This document shows, one piece after another, positions 12,267-22,639 of a DNA stretch of 64,000 nucleotides (position 1 is the first letter of the stretch; each line of letters starts with the position of its first letter). This DNA comes from Conus ventricosus (taxonomy: Eukaryota > Mollusca > Gastropoda > Neogastropoda > Conidae). The position numbers were made by a program, and so were the translations under genes. Below the pieces are notes generated by a model, which saw nothing but the letters and a program-made list of their open reading frames with translations, was not told the DNA's origin and made no database searches. Where the stretch lies: NCBI GenBank assembly GCA_018398815.1, contig CM031607.1:84804175-84868174 (forward strand), in the 5' to 3' direction.

Positions 12267-13210
12267 AGTAACTGCCCTGTGTGTAACCCAACACATATAA
12301 CTGCCCTGTGTGTAACCCAACACATATAACTGCCCTGCGTATAACTCAACACATATAACTGCCCTGTGTGTACCTCAACACATGTAACTGCCCTGTGTGT
12401 AACTCAACACATGTAACTGCCCTGTGTGTAACTCAACACCTATAACTGCCCTGTGTGTAACTCAACACATGTAACTGCCCTGTGTGTAACGCAACACCTA
12501 TAACTACCCTGTGTGTAACTCAACACCTATAACTGCCCTGTGTGTAACTCAACACATGTAACTGCCCTGTGTGTAACTCAACACCTATAACTACCCTGTG
12601 TGTAACTCAACACCTATAACTGCCCTGTGTGTAACTCAACACCTATAACTGCCCTGTGTGTAACTCAACACCTATAACTGCCCTGTATGTAACTCAACAC
12701 CTATAACTACCCTGTGTGTAACTCAACACTTATAACTGCCCTGTGTGTAACTCAACACTTATAACTGCCCTGTGTGTAACTCAACACCTATAACTGCCCT
12801 GTGTGTAACTCAACACCTATAACTGCCCTGTGTGTAACTCAACACCTATAACTACCCTGCCCTGTGTGTAACTCAACACCTATAACTGTCCTGTGTGTAA
12901 CTCAACACATGTAACTGCCCTGTGTGTAACTCAACACCTATAACTGCCCCGTGTGCAATTCTGAATTACACACAGGGCAGTTATGGGTGTTGAGTTACAT
13001 ACAGGGCAGTTATATGTGTTGAGTTACACATAGGGCAGTTATATGTATTGAATTATTCAACACATATAACTGCCCTATGTGTAACTCAACACATATAACT
13101 GCCCTGTGTGTAACTCAACACATATAACTGCCCTATGTGTAACTCAACACATATAACTGCCCTATGTGTAACTCAACACATATAACTGCCCTATGTGTAA
13201 CTCAACACAT
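12267..13210. repeat. Minisatellite, 29-bp unit, ~32 copies, with an inverted block
   Basis: The unit is built on TAACTGCCCTGTGTG and TAACTCAACACCTA. From about 12,962 to 13,055 the same unit runs in the opposite orientation, then the array returns to the original orientation. It lies in the last intron of the MAP7-like gene, about 130 bp from the donor of the exon at 13,340. Confidence 0.92.
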
Positions 13211-13241
13211 CTCTCAGGCCTCTCCCCCAGTACAGATCAGT

Positions 13242-13280
13242 GCGCACGCATACACACACACACACACACACACGCACACA

Positions 13281-13318
<38 letters not shown>
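13242..13318. repeat. CA microsatellite next to a splice donor
   Basis: (CA)n with a few C interruptions ends about 20 bp from the splice donor of the next exon. On the transcript strand it reads as a long UG run just inside the intron. Confidence 0.9.
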
Positions 13319-13339
13319 GAGGCGCCCCCGTACACTCAC

Positions 13340-13636
13340 CGGACACGTCCTGGTGCTTCATCAGACTGGTTTCCTCAAAGGCGATGATGGGCGGGGGCAG
13401 AGCGGGCGACCCTTCAGATCCTTCCTCCAGCTTGTTAAAGCTCACAAGTTCTTCAGATTTGTTCAACATGGGGGAGGTGGTGGTGGTGGAGGAGGAGTTG
13501 TTGCTGATGGACAGATCAATCAGCTCCTCGAAGATCTTGTCCTCACTGGAATGCTGTTGGCGTGGGGACTCCCTGGGGTGGGGGTGTGCTCTCTGCAGGC
13601 CTGTCTGCCAGGGCGGGGTTCACGCTGTCCCCCAGA
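13340..13636 (-). CDS. MAP7: MAP7-like gene, penultimate exon
   Basis: The acceptor TAGCATGCAG at 13,637 and a strong donor G|GTGAGT at 13,339 bound the exon. The first part reads LGDSVNPALADRPAES then TPPPQGVPTP. After one extra base (or two missing) near 13,550 it continues QHSSEDKIFEELIDLS, a Ser/Thr-rich stretch, LNKSEELVSFNKLEEG and PPPIIAFEETSLMKHQ. The exon begins with 1 nt that completes the codon left by the 19,347 donor and ends with 1 nt left over. No named domain is recognised; the acidic, low-complexity style is typical of a cytoskeletal protein tail. The frame break suggests either an assembly indel or damage. Confidence 0.7.
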
Positions 13637-14520
13637 CTGCATGCTAATGTGGGAAAAGAAACAAAACAAAATGGAGGAATGCAAACAGTTTAGCTGCGCA
13701 CTGGGTGCTCGTCTGCATGCCCACACATCCATGTGCCATGTGTGGGCGCGACTCCAGTTCTGCTGTGGGAACCATCAAGGGTCTACAACCACCACAGGGC
13801 AGACAGAAATGAAAGAGAAAAGTGAATCACTGTTTATACGTTGATAATCTGTATGGGAGCTGGCTCCACAGCCAACAGTTCCAGCCTGTAGTGTCACGCT
13901 GAGCAGCCACTGGGAAAAGGGGGGCTACTTCCTAGTAGCTTGTGGTCATTCTTAGCCAGTGTGGCAGCTGAACACATGGTGCAAGATGGTTTATTCCTCC
14001 GTGACCACTCACAATACCTTCCATTGTTTTTTTTTCATATGAGCAAGTGATTATGAACGTACTCTGCAACACTGATATGTAGGCTGCCATTCTAGAGCAT
14101 TTCATTCCAGTCTTTTTTTTTCAGTTAGGGCCTTATATTATTGTAAATCTTATAAACCTCTAGAGATTGAATTACACATAGCCATACAGAAAAAGGAAAA
14201 TTATTCTTTGATTGCTCCACATGTATATTTTCTGGATCTTCTCAGAATGATTGTGAGTGTGGGGTGTATATTTTCTCCACAGACTTCTGTCTGTACTATC
14301 AACCTTACTGTACACCAGTCTGTACGCTGTCCCTACAGCTGTGTTGGACACACAGTCTGAGCACAGGACTCCACCAATCATCAAACTGTCAGGGCACGGA
14401 TCACCACTGACAAATCCCCAACTGACAACAGCAACTAAAAGTCCTGAAGCCAGACTGAGAGAGCATCCCACTGCCGACGCTGATCACCACTACATCCCTT
14501 CAATGATAGACCCAGCAATC
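13637..14520. other. Intron sequence, no further feature seen
   Basis: Unique-looking sequence with a T run at 14,026-14,033 and no repeat or coding signal that can be supported. Confidence 0.5.
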
Positions 14521-14583
14521 CACAGCCCTGATGTGGCCCGTTGCGGTCGGCTGGGCTATAAGCAACATTATTTATCTTATCTT
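14521..14583 (+). mobile_element. Mini-retroposon copy 2 with 11-bp target duplication
   Basis: The unit CACAGCCCTGATGTGG through AGCAACATTA and (TTATC)n is flanked by a perfect direct repeat ACCCAGCAATC at 14,510-14,520 and 14,584-14,594. That is the footprint of retroposition, and it defines both ends of the element independently of the other copies. Confidence 0.9.
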
Positions 14584-14689
14584 ACCCAGCAATCTGGCGG
14601 TGATCAAGACGTCCAGGCCATCGTTGCAAGCTTGGTTTAGTAAAGGGGAAGTTAAAACTGATGATCACCTAGGACACAGAGGAATGCTG

Positions 14690-15690
14690 ATGGGTTCCAT
14701 TTTGGTTGGAGACTACACGGCAAGACTGTGCTCTGTGATAGGTTCCCTTTCGGTTGGAGATTACATGACAAGGCTGTAGTCTACAATGGGTTCCCTTTTG
14801 GTTGGAGATTACATGACAAGGTTGTACTCTGTAATGGGTTCCCTTTTGGTTGGAGATTACATGACAAGGCTGTACTCTGTAATGGGTTCCTTTTTGGCTG
14901 GAGATTACATGAGAAGGCTGTGCTCTACAATGGGTTCCATTTTGGTTGGAGATTACATGACAAGGTTGTACTCTGTAATGGGTTCCCTTTTGGTTGGAGA
15001 TTACATGACAAGGCTGTACTCTGTAATGGGTTCCATTTTGGTTGGAGATTACATGACAAGGCTGTACTCTGTAATGGGTTCCATTTGGGTTGGAGATTAC
15101 ATGACAAGGCTGTACTCTGTAATGGGTTCCATTTTGGATGGAGATTACATGACAAGGCTGTACTCTGTAATGGGTTCCATTTTGGTTGGAGATTACATGA
15201 CAAGGCTGTACTCTGTAATGGGTTCCATTTGGGTTGGCGATTACATTACAAGGCTGTGCTCTGTGATAGGTTCCCTTTCGGTTGGAGATTACATGACAAG
15301 GCTGTACTCTACAATGGGTTCCCTTTTGGTTGGAGAATACATGACAAGGCTGTACTCTACAATGGGTTCCCTTTTGGTTGGAGATTACATGACAAGGCTG
15401 TACTCTACAATGGGTTCCCTTTTGGTTGGAGAATACATGACAAGGCTGTACTCTACAATGGGTTCCCTTTTGGTTGGAGATTACATGACAAGGCTGTGCT
15501 CTACAATGGGTTCCATTTTGGTTAGAGACTACATGGCAAGGCTGTGCTCTGTGATTGGTTCCATTTTGGTTGGAGATTACATGACAAGGCTGTGCTCTAT
15601 GAATGGGTTTCCTTTTGGTTGGAGATTACATGACAAGGCTGTACCCTGTAATGGGTTCCATTTTGGTTGGAGATTTCATGTCAAGGCTGA
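14690..15690. repeat. Minisatellite, 48-bp unit, ~21 copies
   Basis: The unit contains GGTTGGAGATTACATGACAA then GGCTGTACTCTGTAATGG and TTCCATTTT. The period is 16 codons, so three frames stay open over hundreds of bases (for example 14,786-15,739 on the plus strand). Synonymous and non-synonymous changes look equally common and no host exon joins it, so it is not counted as a gene. Confidence 0.93.
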
Positions 15691-16144
15691 GCTTCATGCT
15701 TCTTTTCATACTAGATGCTGTTGTCCACTGGACCTATGAGATCAAATGGATCCCACACTGACCACTCCCTCTGGACTGCTGGCATTCAGATCGACAGAAC
15801 CAGCCTGCCGTAGCTGAACATGTGAGTCAGGACTGGCAACATATGGTGTGAGTACAATTCTATCGAGGCTGTGCGACAGAACAGAAGAGAGAGAAAAAAT
15901 TAAAAGAACAAAATTGGAAATGAAGTGAGGCAGGGAACAGTAAACAATAAACAGTAAACAAGTGGGGTGACTTTTGCTCCCATAAGAAAACCTAACACAG
16001 AGTAACTTTTATTCAAGACTGGCACAGCCTTTTAACCCTCTGCCTACCGCATGACTTTGTGGTATATGACTATGAGATTACCATGCCAAGAGAGGTAACT
16101 CCGCAACACATACACACTTGCCATAAAGAAACCTCAATAGAAAT

Positions 16145-18419
16145 TTGTTTTTAACTTATCTATTCTGTAAAAGTAATGAAAAAAATTGTGTAGCCCGCAA
16201 ATACGCTCTCTTCATCAATATCACTTCAGATCACTATAGTCTAGTGTGCCATCTCAGTGTTCCAAAGCAAAAGTCGGCACCCCAATTCAAATGTGTTCGT
16301 GCCATTCATAAGATCGACCCTGCTGATTTTTCTCATGACATCGCTAACATTATCACGCCTGACGTAACACTTACTGATTTGAACATTGGTCTTAGAAAAG
16401 TTTTGGATAAGCATGCGCCTGTATGTCAGCGGACGGTACACTGGCGTCGCCCGGCTCCGTGGTACAACTCAATTGCACCTGAGCTGCGAATATTGAAACG
16501 CGAGCGACGTCGAGCCGAGCGGCGCTGGGTATCATCTAGACTGACAATACACAAGCAAATTTACGATGCTGCCAAACAGAAAGTCGTACAGTTTGTCCAT
16601 CAAGCCAAAACCGCATTTTATTCTTCTAAAGTTGCAGCAGCATCCTCGTGTAAAGAACTGTTTAGAACTGTCACTAGCATGTTGGGTAAGGCTGCAAGTG
16701 TTGTAATGCCGTCCACTCATGAGCCGTCACAGCTTCCTGGTCTGTTTTCTCAGTTTTTCGCCCTAAAATTCAGACAATTCGAAACGCTTTCTCCCCATCC
16801 TCAGATATTTCAGATCAGTCTGTTGTTTTTAACGGTACCACACTCTGTGAGTTCCTGCCAGTGTCGGAGCAGACTGTTCGTAAAATCATCACACAGTCTG
16901 CGAAAACATCCTGTGACCTTGACCCCATTCCCACCCCACTCCTCTTTGAACACCTTGACTCTCTCCTTCCTACCATCACCAAAATTCTTAACGAGTCCCT
17001 GTCTTCTGGCACAGTTCCCACTGACTTTAAGACCGCCCTTGTTAAACCTCTACTCAAGAAAAGCAGTCTTGATCCCAACGTTCTTAAAAATTACAGACCC
17101 ATCTCAAATCTTCCTTTCCTATCCAAATTCTTGAGAAAGTCATTCTTCAACAGCTCTCTGACCATCTGGCCTCAAACAACCTCCTCACACACATCAGTCA
17201 GCCTATCGCCCTGGGCACAGCACGGAGACCACCATCCTTCGCATTCTCAATGATATTCTAAATTCCTTAGACGAAAACAAAATTTCTGTCCTTCTTTTGC
17301 TAGATCTTTCGGCAGCCTTTGACACCATAGACCATGAAATCCTTCTCTCTCGTTTGAAATACACATGTGGCATCAGGGAAACAGCTTTAAATTGGTTTCG
17401 TTCTTATCTTCTAGATAGGAAACAGTTCATTCAAGTAGGTGACCACCGTTCTGATGAATCTAACCTCCAATTTGGAGTGCCTCAGGGATCCGTGCTGGGA
17501 CCTGTCCTCTTTATTTTGTACACCACTCCATTGTCTAATGTCATCCACGGCCATTCCGTTTCACACGAAATGTTTGCGGACGATACTCAGCTGCTCCATT
17601 CCTTGTCATCGATGACTACTCACCCTTGTTTCTACTCTTCAATCTTGTACTTCTGATATTGAGACCTGGATGTCAGCAAATAAGCTTAAATTAAACTGTG
17701 AGAAGACTGAAGCCATCCGTTTTTTAAAGCGGTCACATCATGGCCCTGATCCGCTCCCTTCTTCTTTGACATTAGGTTCCAGCACTATTGAATTTTCAAC
17801 ACTGTTCGTGACCTTGGTGTTCTCCTTGATAGTGACCTCTCGATGAAACAGCATGTCACAAAAATTTGTCAGTTAGCCTACATGGAACTTAAACGAATTG
17901 CTGCTATTCGACCCTATCTCACTGAAGACGCCACAAAAACTCTCGTTTCATCATACATCCTTTCAAGGCTAGATTACTGCAACTGTGTTCTCCTTGGCTG
18001 TCCCTCAACTGTCATCCAACCCCTCCAATGTGTACAGAACTCTGCAGCCCGTCTCATTTGCAAATCTCCTAGGACCCAACCCTGCAGCCCTCTCCTGAAA
18101 AAGTTGCACTGGCTCCCGTTGAAGAAAGAATTAAATACAAATGTTGTTGTCTCTGCTTCAAGATTTTCACTGGCGATGCCCTGCCTATCTATCCGATCTC
18201 CTTCAAGTATATGTCCCATCACGTACGCTCCGCTCCTCCACCGACACTAGGACCTTCCGCTTTCCCAGTTACCGCCCCCATCGTAAACAGCATGGCGAAC
18301 GAGCTTTCTCATACGCAGCTCCCAAACTCTGGAATAAACTCCCCTATGACTTAAGACATTCTCAAACCTTTTCTTCCTTCAAAACCTCCCTGAAAACCTA
18401 CCTTTTCAAACAATACTAA
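16145..18419 (+). pseudogene. LINE ORF2 remnant (EN end, RT, C-terminal region)
   Basis: The first frame (16,145-about 16,790) has the endonuclease SDHYSLVCHLS block and an RPAPWYNSIAPELR linker. A new frame (16,861-17,150) has the SLSSGTVPTDFKTALVKPL and NYRPISNLPFLSK blocks. A third (17,297-17,620) has LDLSAAFDTIDHEILLSRL, GVPQGSVLGPVLF and the catalytic FADDTQLL. A fourth (17,843-18,150) has SRLDYCNCVLLGCPS and LKKLHWLPL. The last (18,141-18,419) ends FKTSLKTYLFKQY and a stop. All RT catalytic blocks are visible, but at least four frame changes make this copy inactive. Confidence 0.88.
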
Positions 18420-18692
18420 GAAGACAGTCATTACCAGATAGTTGATTGACTTTTGTTATTTTGTGGATTGCTTAGTAGTTTGTGCTTGTTGCGGCTGTTG
18501 TGGTTGTTGTGTCTGTGCGTGAGAGTGTGTGTGCGCGTGGGAGAGAATGAGAGAGAGCCTTTGTTTTTCATTTCTGAGCCGTTTTTTTTCAATGCATTTT
18601 CTTTACATTTAGCAATTGCATTTTTTCTGCCTTTGTAAAGCGCCTTGTGCCGTGGAAGGCGCTATATAAATCCCCATTATTATTATTATTTT
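16145..18692 (+). mobile_element. L2/CR1-like LINE, 5'-truncated, with (ATT)n tail
   Basis: This copy keeps the endonuclease end, the full RT region and a 3' UTR. The 3' terminus TGTAAAGCGCCTTG, GGCGCTATATAAAT and (ATT)n at 18,634-18,692 is the hairpin-plus-microsatellite ending usual for L2/CR1-like LINEs. The 5' end begins in mid-endonuclease near 16.1 kb, the normal outcome of incomplete reverse transcription. It lies inside the pair of inverted repeats at 15,949 and 19,160 and in an intron of the MAP7-like gene, in the opposite orientation to that gene. Confidence 0.88.
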
Positions 18693-19346
18693 AAAATGAA
18701 TTCTGCAAGTTGCATAGTTACCTGATCCGCCATTTTCCCAGAAAATCTTCGCAAAAAAAATCCGAAATTTCAAAATTCACAGCAGTGAAACTACTCCACC
18801 AAAACTCATGCAACAAAAACCAAAATGGCGTCCAGAAACGGAAGTACTGGAAGACTCTTCTGTCGCAATTGCATTCTGGGATAGGCGATGGTGAAAGAAA
18901 AAAGTCGTTGACAAGTATTCAGCGGTCGATCTCGGGTCGATCCGGTATTCAGAAAGAGGAAAATCTCGCGGTCGATCTCGGTCGATCTGGTAGGCATTGG
19001 GTAAAACTTGAATAAAGTCAGACAAACACATACATAGACGAACAATCTAATAGTGGGGGAAAAAAACAAGCGCAGGCCAACAACTGTACCAGTCTTGAAT
19101 AAAAGTTACTTGTGTTAGGTTTTCTTATGGGAGCAAAAGTTACCCACTTGTTTACTGTTTAAAAAAAAACAATCAAATCCACCCAACAACAAGACACCCC
19201 TTAATTAACCAAGATACGAACTCTACACATGCTCTTACGTTCGCATCAGCCCTTTCAGATCAGCTGGATTTTCTTATAGACTGGTGAAGCATTTGGCCTG
19301 TGGACAATTACAGAGAAACTATGGGTCACAGCCATGATGAACTCAC

Positions 19347-20383
19347 TGGAATCTTCCAGGCCCTGGCCTTGAGACACTGTGACTGCTGGAGCGTGTCCGT
19401 TCAGTGACATCATCATGAAGGAGCCGAGGACTGCAGATGGATGACCCCAGGCTGACCCCACTGTCCTGGGCGTTCCACAGCGAAGCTCCGCTGGTGGTCA
19501 GAACCTCGGGAGCAGCGGAGCTGTCCACGGAAGTCAATGCCTCCCCAGGAATGGAACGGAAGTCCTAAAGCCACGGAAGACTCTGTCACCTCACCACTGC
19601 TGCCCCCCTCCCCGTTGGCCATGAGGTGTTTCCTGACGGGTGGCCGGGGGTGGAGTGGGTGGAGGAGGAGTGTCCTCGCTGGTGTCCACGTCCTTCTCCT
19701 CGTTGACGTTGAGCTCCTCCTTGGAGGCAGAGTTGACGGTGTCCCATGTCGATCATGCTGGCGGACATGGCCATGAGGGAGGGGGACACATTGCTGCCCC
19801 GCCCTTGCTGCCCACGTCCACCTGGCTCAGGTCCGGAGAGCTGCGGGAGTAGTCTTGCGCCGGGCCATGCGCGCCCCCACGCGTGTTTTGCTCAGAATGT
19901 TTTGCAACAGTGGGGATTTGAACCTGGGACCGTCACCCGCCGAATAACCAGAGTCATCTTTACCCTCCACCAGCTTCTGCAGCAGCGGGGACTTGAACTT
20001 GGGCTTGTCAGCCCCCGAGTCGGCTGCCGAACTCTGTGCACGAGGCGTGGTCATTGCGGAGACGACAGGCGATGCGGAACGAGACGAAGTGGGTGTGTAG
20101 TCCTCTTTTGGCCTCCAGCATGTTCTCCTGGGACGAGGACTGCGGCATGGCGTGGTTTCCGGGGTGGCCGGTGGGACGGGGGAGGGAGCGTTGACCGGGG
20201 GACATCTCCCAATGACTGGGGACCGACTCTCCTTGCATTGCCGTCCGTGCTCCTCTTCCTCTCCTCCGTCTCTGCAGTCACCGTGGGGACGACCTTGCCG
20301 TCACCTTTCACAGTGGCGTTCTCGCTGGACACCGGCGGCGCGGCACTTCGTGCTGGGGAGCTACTGACTGATCTGGGGGAGTC
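19347..20383 (-). CDS. MAP7: MAP7-like gene, long C-terminal exon with FKSPLLQ repeats, frame-broken
   Basis: The acceptor is ACTGGACAG at 20,384 (phase 0 entry) and the donor is TTCCA|GTGAGT at 19,346. Coding-like segments appear in changing frames. From 20,383 come DSPRSVSSSPARSAAPP and VVPTVTAETEERKRST. From about 20,095 come YTPTSSRSASPVVSAM, then KPKFKSPLLQKLVEGK and RFKSPLLQNILSKTRVGARM. Then follow SSPDLSQVDVGSKGG (about 19,850), SPSLMAMSASMIDMG, VNSASKEELNVNEEKDVD with a Pro run, and finally SVDSSAAPEVLTTSGASLW to SRPGPGRF. Total length is 3n+2, which fits the required exit phase, so the indels sum to a multiple of three. The duplicated FKSPLLQ motif is a feature I do not know from vertebrate MAP7. 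About five indels in 1 kb of GC-rich sequence point to consensus errors or decay. Confidence 0.7.
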
Positions 20384-20566
20384 CTGTCCAGTGCATTTCA
20401 GGTCAGGTTATGCCACAGGCTGTTGCCCTTTGTTCTAAACAATGTCAGTTATCTGCATGCACTAACTCTCTTTTTGTCCTTTTCTATACACTTGACTGCG
20501 TGAACAGCAAATGTATCATGATTTAAGTAATATCACCGATATTTACCATTTCCAGTTCAGCCATTT

Positions 20567-20607
<41 letters not shown>

Positions 20608-20639
20608 ATGTGCACACGCACTGTCAGATCAACGAAAAC
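20384..20639. other. Intron with CA microsatellite
   Basis: (CA)n lies at 20,571-20,603, followed by CG-interrupted CA sequence. Nothing else is seen between the acceptor of the 19,347-20,383 exon and the LINE fragment. Confidence 0.7.
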
Positions 20640-21840
20640 TGGCAACGGCTAAATATATTGCCAGAAGCCTACATGTTTCAAATTCTGTCAAACATGATGT
20701 ATTAGTAATTTCTGAAAGGACTATCCTAAAAGAGCTCAACACCTTACCTCTCTCCAGCCTGTTAGGGATTATACAAATGAAATATTTGAAAAATGTAACA
20801 TTGATATTGAAATTATTTCAGATATGCCAATAGTTTCAAGCATACCTCATTGGGAGCATATCCAAGCTAAATTCGATATAGATTACACTGACATGAAGAA
20901 AGGTTGATAACATTAATATTCTGTCATGTGAAGCAAAAGAACACCTTGAAACGTTTATCCATATCATCTGAAGATTTTACAGATGGCTCGATTTTAGACT
21001 CGTATGCAGGGTCCCGGTTTTGTGATTCCATTGCTGAAGTTTCGTAGATCTTTTTCTCTAGGGAAAGGGTTCTCCATATTTACGGCAGAACTGTATGCTA
21101 TTCTTATGGCGTTGATTTTTATGTGTGACGATAACACTGCTGTCTATAATATACTTTTTTGCGTTGAATTTCCAAGGGAGTTCTATATAGCTTGCAAAAC
21201 TGGGAATCAAAAATAAGAAAAGATTTCTTTTGAAATAAGACATTACATACATGTTATTATGTTGAAAGGAATTGGGGGATCGTTTTGCTGGATTCCATCA
21301 CACTGTGGGATATCCGTAATGAAACAGCAGATAAATTAGCTAGAGATGGTGCGTTAAGAAAAACACCTGAGAGTAATTAAAGCTTGACGTACAAGAAATT
21401 AATTCGCTATTAGAAAAATGCGTGAACAGTGAACACCTTCCAGAGAAGTATGAAATCTTATCATGTCCACGATATTTGTCATCTTTAATATACAAGCTTC
21501 GTCTCAATTCGTGGAAAACCAAGTTTTCACAAAATGTAGCATGTGATTGTTCAAATCTTCTATCAGTGGACCATATTCTTTTTCATTGTTCAATTTTAAC
21601 TTCATTGTATAAAGAATCGAACGTGGATGTGACTGTACACGATTCTATCAAAACAATAACCACAAACCAGACATCGTGCAAATAGCAAAAGTGCTTTCCA
21701 TGCATCAAATTAATAGATTTTTATAAACGTTTCCCTTCTTGATTTTTATTTATTTTTCATTTTTTTTTTTTTTTTTGTTTTATTTATTTTATCTTATTTT
21801 TATTTATTTATTTATTTTTTTTTTAAAGTCTAATATCACC
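20640..21840 (+). mobile_element. LINE 3' fragment with RNase H domain (I-group-like)
   Basis: A degenerate frame gives the end of an ORF2 that carries RNase H, as in I/Nimb/R1-type LINEs. Visible blocks are FTDGSILDSYAGSGFVIP (about 20,974), SIFTAELYAILMALIF (about 21,075), a WIPSHCGI block (about 21,288) followed by NETADKLARDGAL, then PRYLSSLIYKLRLNSW and the Cys/His cluster CDCSNLLSVDHILFHC (21,460-21,610). Frames shift at least four times. The 3' side ends in T/A-rich sequence near 21,840. RNase H would remove the RNA strand after first-strand synthesis. This is a third LINE lineage in the window. Confidence 0.8.
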
Positions 21841-22087
21841 AAGTGTGAATAGACTCTAAATTAATGAACTCACTCACACGCACACACACACACGCATATA
21901 CACGGCCTCACATACATGCACACCACACGACTAAATATACACTCACACATGCACACATACACATTCTATATGCACTTCATGTCCAAGAAATTTCTGACGA
22001 GAGAATAAGCAGTCGGTCTAAATATAATACAATCAAACTAAATCATAATCACTGAAACATGCACTAACACACGAATTTGACACAGAC

Positions 22088-22146
<59 letters not shown>

Positions 22147-22207
22147 ACACACACACACAAAACAAAACACTGGCACAAAAGGGCCTTGTGAATAAATGTT
22201 TACTAAC
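21841..22207. other. Intron with CA microsatellites
   Basis: CA-rich sequence at 21,870-21,965 and a long (CA)n at 22,093-22,160, ending about 50 bp from the donor of the 22,208 exon. Confidence 0.8.
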
Positions 22208-22261
22208 CTTAACCCCTCTCCAGTGTTCGGTTTTCACTCTCTTCATGATCATCTCCAACCT
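22208..22261 (-). CDS. MAP7: MAP7 domain, short 54-bp exon
   Basis: The 18-codon exon encodes RLEMIMKRVKTEHWRGVK. The acceptor is CATGTTTCAG at 22,262 and the donor is AAG|GTTAGT at 22,207; both ends are phase 0. It continues directly from RLERKK of the previous exon and matches the well-known MAP7-domain end, where vertebrate proteins have a RIEEIMKRTR-type sequence. No frame problem is present. This fit at the right place and phase is strong support for the gene model. The donor GTTAGT is a weaker site than the others. Confidence 0.85.
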
Positions 22262-22639
22262 CTGAAACATGACAGGTAATCCATGTTGAACATGTTTACT
22301 ACAGTACACTGCAAAACATTCACCCAAGGGTTTGGGAAAATCCATGTCCTTTCAGCTGTTAACTCACATCCCTACCTTTCTAACACCCTCAAACTTCAGC
22401 TCCCATACTGCCCTGATGCATACTATCTTGATCTTCCTACTCCCTTTGTTTGAAAAACTCCACCCACCCCTCTCCAAGACAAAAAAGATGGGACGTACCC
22501 AAAATGAAAAAAAAAGCTACCCCATACCCAAAATGAAAGCCAAACACGCTGCAGATGAAACCTCAGATGAAAACTGATCCAACAAAAGATAAACTCATGA
22601 AAAGCGGAAGGTTAACACATTCACACGTTGAAGATCAAA

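Larger units (their letters stand above)
15949..19160. mobile_element. Inverted-repeat element (79-bp arms) carrying a nested LINE
   Basis: The left arm 15,949-16,027 (AAACAGTAAACAAGTGGG, then CTTTTGCTCCCATAAG, AAAACCTAACAC and ATTCAAGACTGG) is matched in reverse complement by 19,160-19,084, with only a few differences. Inside the arms lie about 110 bp on the left and about 390 bp on the right of non-LINE sequence, and the LINE fills the rest. The likely reading is a short DNA transposon or foldback element into which a LINE inserted. No transposase was seen and no clean target duplication was found. Confidence 0.7.

Noticed and set aside
12267..13210. CRISPR-like regular repeats
   Set aside because: The 29-bp units are head-to-tail with no unique spacers, and the DNA is eukaryotic. 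The same holds for the other arrays.
14728..15739. Open frames of 265 and 317 residues
   Set aside because: They are products of a 48-bp tandem repeat; all units give the same peptide, and several frames are open at once with no codon bias.
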